Below, piece after piece: positions 6,332 through 6,611 of a DNA stretch of 6,611 nt. The notes under the pieces were generated by a model, which saw only the letters and a program-made list of their open reading frames with translations, ran no database searches and was not told where the DNA came from. Where the stretch lies: positions 1 to 6,611 of the forward strand of contig JAICGL010000230.1 of assembly GCA_025923175.1 (NCBI GenBank). Direction: 5' to 3'. Positions within the stretch are counted from its first letter, which is position 1. Every line of letters begins with the position of its first letter. The DNA comes from Acidimicrobiia bacterium. Its GTDB lineage: Bacteria; Actinomycetota; Acidimicrobiia; IMCC26256; BP-133. A program made the translations under genes and the position numbers.

Positions 6332-6611
6332 TGAGCGGCCAGACTCCATCGGCGAGCTTCGTCACGAAGAAGCCACCGTCCATATCGGTGAACCAGATCT
6401 CGCCGGTTTCCGCAATGATGCGGGGCGAGGCGGTCGTGTACGCGGACGTGTGGCCCCCATATGACCCCGGCATGGCCTTCCCGTCGCCGCCCGGGTTGTA
6501 GTAGGCGATCTCCTGGGGAGCGGCAAAATTCCGGATGTCGAAGATGCGCACGCCCGACATGAAGTTCGAGCAGGCGAGGATCGTCGGATCTTCCTGGCGA
6601 TCAAGGCTGCA
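6324..6611 (-). CDS. LVIVD-repeat protein, C-terminal part (start outside window)
   Basis: The minus-strand frame with stop TGA at 6324-6326 stays open to the right edge, giving 95 residues. Reading begins CSLDRQEDPTILACSNFMSG and continues VRIFDIRNFAAPQEIAYYNP. A short loop follows (GGDGKAMPGSYGGHTSA), then PRIIAETGEIWFTDMDGGFF and a final GVWPL. The pattern of GVRIFDIRN..P.EIAYYNP followed by a strand ending in an aromatic 'G-F' and a terminal VWP resembles the C-terminus of actinobacterial LVIVD-repeat proteins, beta-propeller-like and often secreted. The start and any signal peptide lie outside the window. An internal ATG (reverse of 6558-6560) is not the real start, because conserved sequence continues upstream of it. 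Function is unknown, and the family name is a recognition from memory. It is transcribed against the translation operon, with 6 nt between stop codons. Confidence 0.72.
   Translation of the reverse strand, partial: CSLDRQEDPTILACSNFMSGVRIFDIRNFAAPQEIAYYNPGGDGKAMPGSYGGHTSAYTTASPRIIAETGEIWFTDMDGGFFVTKLADGVWPLKP

Noticed and set aside
1..6611. tRNA, CRISPR array, insertion sequence, toxin-antitoxin or defence genes
   Set aside because: I saw no cloverleaf, regular repeat-spacer pattern, terminal inverted repeats, transposase or defence-domain motif on reading both strands. The reading was by eye, so very degenerate signals could be missed.

Overview
This is a very GC-rich window from the translation-gene neighbourhood of what looks like an actinobacterium. 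The evidence is strong C/G preference at third codon positions, GTG starts, gene ends that overlap or nearly touch, and the gene order rpmI-rplT-TrmH/SpoU methyltransferase-(kinase)-pheS-pheT. A deep-branching lineage such as Acidimicrobiia would fit, partly because PheS carries a paired-cysteine insert that I remember as absent from mycobacterial PheS. That placement is an inference and was not tested.

Positions 1-6317 read as one plus-strand transcription unit with almost no untranslated space. It holds the 3' end of rpmI (L35), rplT (L20), a TrmH/SpoU-family RNA 2'-O-methyltransferase, a soluble PAS-histidine kinase, pheS, pheT and a small hotdog-fold thioesterase. The spacings are 12 nt, 19 nt, a 4-nt overlap, a 4-nt overlap, 12 nt and 1 nt. 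Both overlaps are GTGA, where the GTG start shares bases with the preceding TGA stop. No gap is large enough for an obvious internal promoter or terminator. The operon promoter, and probably infC, lie upstream of the window.

Five of the seven genes form a coherent translation module: two 50S proteins, a likely rRNA or tRNA modifying enzyme, and both subunits of phenylalanyl-tRNA synthetase. The other two are guests. One is a sensor kinase with all catalytic boxes intact, no membrane segment and no response regulator beside it. The other is an acyl-CoA thioesterase-like protein at the distal end.

From 6324 to the right edge, on the minus strand, lies the C-terminal end of an LVIVD-repeat (beta-propeller-like) protein. 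It converges on the thioesterase gene with 6 nt between the stop codons.

I saw no mobile element, CRISPR array, tRNA, riboswitch or long repeat, and no stretch over 300 bases without a gene. The window is mostly ordinary housekeeping DNA. The points most worth a second look are the kinase locked into the translation operon by two GTGA overlaps, and the CxxC-x4-CxxC insert in PheS.
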